Below are positions 62,400 to 64,000 of a stretch of DNA of 64,000 nucleotides, piece after piece. The stretch comes from Nonomuraea sp. NEAU-A123 (GTDB lineage Bacteria > Actinomycetota > Actinomycetes > Streptosporangiales > Streptosporangiaceae). Location: contig NZ_JAHFZZ010000001.1 in assembly GCF_018603905.1 (NCBI RefSeq), positions 434,001 to 498,000 of the forward strand. Direction: 5' to 3'. The position numbers were made by a program, and so were the translations under genes. The notes under the pieces were generated by a model, which was given only the letters and a program-made list of their open reading frames with translations, made no database searches and was not told the origin of the DNA. Positions within the stretch are counted from its first letter, which is position 1; each line of letters starts with the position of its first letter.

Positions 62400-63388
62400 C
62401 GGTTGGGGGACTCCTCGCTCGCCAGTGTCGGTCGCGCTGTTTCCCAGTGGTGGCACCGCACCTGGTGTCCCGGGGCGATCTCCCGCAGTTCCGGTGCCGC
62501 CGACCGGCATTCGGGTGTCGCCAGTGGGCATCGAGGGTGGAAGCGGCATCCGCTGGGCGGGTGGATGGGTGAGGGCGGCTCGCCGGTGACGGTGGCCGGG
62601 GGCTGTTTACCGGTGGTCGTCGCGGCTCCGGCGGCGAGCAGCGCGAGGGTATAGGGGTGGCAGGAGCGCTCGTAGATCTCGTCGCGATCGGCGATCTCCA
62701 CGATCTGCCCGAGGTACATCACCGCGACACGGTCGCCGAGGTACCGCACCACCCGTAGGTCATGCGAGATCACGATCATGGCGAGCCCGTGTTCGCCCTG
62801 GAGCCTGCGCAGCAGGTTGAGAATCCGCGCCTGTACGGAGGCGTCGAGCGCGGAGGTCGGTTCGTCGCAGATCAGCAATTTCGGTCTGAGCAGCAGCGCG
62901 CGGGCGATGACCACCCGTTGGAGCTGTCCGCCGGAGCATTCGCCCGGATAGCGGTGCAGGTAGCTGTCGTCGAGCCCCACCTCCGCGAGCGCATGGGAGA
63001 CCGCTTGCGCGCGTTCCTCCTTGCCGCCGATGCGATGCTGCGCGAGTACGGCCGTCAGGCTGGCACCCAGTGTCATGCGGGGGTCCATCGCGGCATGCGG
63101 ATCCTGGAAGATCAGTTGGGCGGTACGGGCGAGCTGCTTGCGTGGCGGTCGCGGGCCGAGGCCGTCGATCGACACCTGCCCGGAGGTCGTGGGGGTCAGA
63201 CCGAGGATGACCCTGGCCAGGGTGCTCTTGCCGGAGCCCGACTCGCCCACCAGCCCGAACACCTCGCCGGCGTTGATACGGAGGTTGATCCCGTCGAGGG
63301 AGTGCACGTGCTCGCGGCGGCGCAGGCCCTGGCGGGGGAGGGGGAAATGTTTGACCGCGTCGTCGACGACCAGCAGCTGGCTGCTCAT
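62396..63388 (-). CDS. Oligopeptide-type ABC transporter ATP-binding protein (OppF/DppF-like)
   Basis: About 330 residues with Walker A GLVGESGSGKSTLARVILGL, signature CSGGQLQRVVIARALLL, Walker B LLICDEPTSALD, H-loop ISHD, and the C-terminal oligopeptide-transporter motif with cysteines (PPSGCRFHPRCPLATPEC), which can bind an Fe-S cluster. ATG 63388 overlaps the upstream ATPase stop by four bases. It is the second ATPase of a peptide or nickel-type importer; substrate unknown. Confidence 0.92.
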   Translation of the reverse strand: MSSQLLVVDDAVKHFPLPRQGLRRREHVHSLDGINLRINAGEVFGLVGESGSGKSTLARVILGLTPTTSGQVSIDGLGPRPPRKQLARTAQLIFQDPHAAMDPRMTLGASLTAVLAQHRIGGKEERAQAVSHALAEVGLDDSYLHRYPGECSGGQLQRVVIARALLLRPKLLICDEPTSALDASVQARILNLLRRLQGEHGLAMIVISHDLRVVRYLGDRVAVMYLGQIVEIADRDEIYERSCHPYTLALLAAGAATTTGKQPPATVTGEPPSPIHPPSGCRFHPRCPLATPECRSAAPELREIAPGHQVRCHHWETARPTLASEESPNR

Positions 63389-64000
63389 GCGGGCTCCTTG
63401 ACCTGGGTGGGCATGCCGATCCAGCACCTCGTGGCATGACTCTGCGTCGCCAGGGCCGGCTCGGCGGCGGCGCACTGGTGCTCGATGTGGGCGTCGTGGG
63501 TGGCGGTGCAGCGGGGACGGAACCGGCAGCCGGAGGTGATCCGCAGGGCCGAGTCGGCATGGCCGGGGATGGAGCACAGCTCACCCGAGGGGCCGGGCCG
63601 CAGCAGGGAACACTCGATCAGCGCGCGGGTGTAGGGGTGCTGCGGTGCGGTGAGGACCTCGCCGGCCGGTCCCTGCTCGACGATCCGGCCGGCGTACATG
63701 ACCGCGATCCGGTCGGCGATCGAGGAGACGACCCCGAGGTCGTGCGAGATGAACAGGATCGACATGCCGAGCTCGGCCTTCTTGGCGGCGAGCAGCCGCA
63801 GGATCTGTGCCTCCACGGTGACGTCCAGCGCGGTGGTCGGCTCGTCGGCGATGAGCAGGCGGGGCTGCCCGGCCAACGCGGCGGCGATCATCACCCGCTG
63901 CGCGAGGCCACCGGAGAGCTGGTGGGCGTAGGAGCGGGCGCGCCGCTCCGGCTCGGGGACGCCGACGTCCCGCAGCAGTTCGATGGTCGCCTGGCGGGCC
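63385..64000 (-). CDS. Oligopeptide-type ABC transporter ATP-binding protein (OppD/DppD-like), 5' part outside window
   Basis: The visible part begins within the domain at [20 protein letters not shown], then signature [20 protein letters not shown], Walker [14 protein letters not shown]-loop ISHD and the C-terminal [20 protein letters not shown] motif. The Walker A end lies past 64000. Its stop overlaps the OppF-like start (ATGA). Substrate-binding and permease genes are presumably further upstream. Confidence 0.9.
   Translation of the reverse strand, partial: ARQATIELLRDVGVPEPERRARSYAHQLSGGLAQRVMIAAALAGQPRLLIADEPTTALDVTVEAQILRLLAAKKAELGMSILFISHDLGVVSSIADRIAVMYAGRIVEQGPAGEVLTAPQHPYTRALIECSLLRPGPSGELCSIPGHADSALRITSGCRFRPRCTATHDAHIEHQCAAAEPALATQSHATRCWIGMPTQVKEPA

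Overview
The window is chromosomal DNA from a very GC-rich actinobacterium with G/C-rich third codon positions. The order mtrA-mtrB-lpqB-comF-(raiA RNA)-hpf-...-secA, the ftsE-ftsX-smpB-ssrA block, a DasR-type GntR regulator with dre operators, and small actinobacterial families (Rv3235-like, HGxxPAAW-like, DUF6912-like) point to the Streptosporangiales, perhaps a Nonomuraea relative. The genus is an inference.

Layout. 0-12.3 kb is conserved core: the MtrAB-LpqB envelope-stress system, ComF, a structured RNA placed and folded like the raiA motif, the ribosome hibernation factor, a NarL-type response regulator, a YcaQ/AlkX-type glycosylase and SecA. 12.6-20 kb is a complete N-acetylglucosamine PTS locus: EIIC and DasR on the minus strand; SIS deaminase/isomerase, EIIB, EIIA, HPr, EI and a NagZ-like glycosidase on the plus strand. 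A perfect 22-bp dre-type palindrome lies between the divergent arms and a second dre-like site precedes ptsH. 20-24 kb holds an orphan F0 a-subunit gene, three HAD proteins and small secreted or unknown proteins. 24-27.7 kb is a beta-lactam-related cluster (MecA-type PBP, LysR regulator, class A beta-lactamase-like protein). 27.7-34.4 kb is metabolic: acetoacetyl-CoA ligase, FMN reductase, quinone reductase-like MDR, AraC regulator, GNAT, and a Tat-exported FAD oxidase.

34.4-39.8 kb looks like one functional unit. An ECF sigma factor and a tiny zinc-finger anti-sigma face an operon of DUF4142, DUF1996, a ferric-reductase-like cytochrome b and a NuoF-ferredoxin flavoprotein, ending in a 42-bp perfect palindrome. 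39.8-45.6 kb has tryptophan 2,3-dioxygenase and the giant NAD-glutamate dehydrogenase. 45.6-48 kb contains an NmrA-like/XRE divergent pair framed by members of an interspersed repeat family; a third member lies at 12.5 kb. All three sit just 3' of a stop codon in the same relative orientation. 48-55.2 kb returns to core genes (lipoprotein, prfB, ftsEX, smpB, ssrA/tmRNA), but with a penicillin-binding-protein homologue that has lost all three catalytic motifs.

55.2-60.9 kb, directly after the tmRNA, looks like an eroded accessory island: transposase remnant, FHA-flavin monooxygenase fusion, TPR fragment, secreted-protein gene with an in-frame UGA, stand-alone TOPRIM protein, a second copy of the tmRNA terminator, and a VapBC module. 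60.8-64 kb is an oligopeptide ABC transporter ATPase pair with an aldehyde dehydrogenase, running off the end.

The items I would check first are the composite 3'-gene repeat family, the FHA-monooxygenase fusion, the pseudo-transpeptidase in the smpB operon, the raiA-type RNA, and the sigma/electron-transfer unit.
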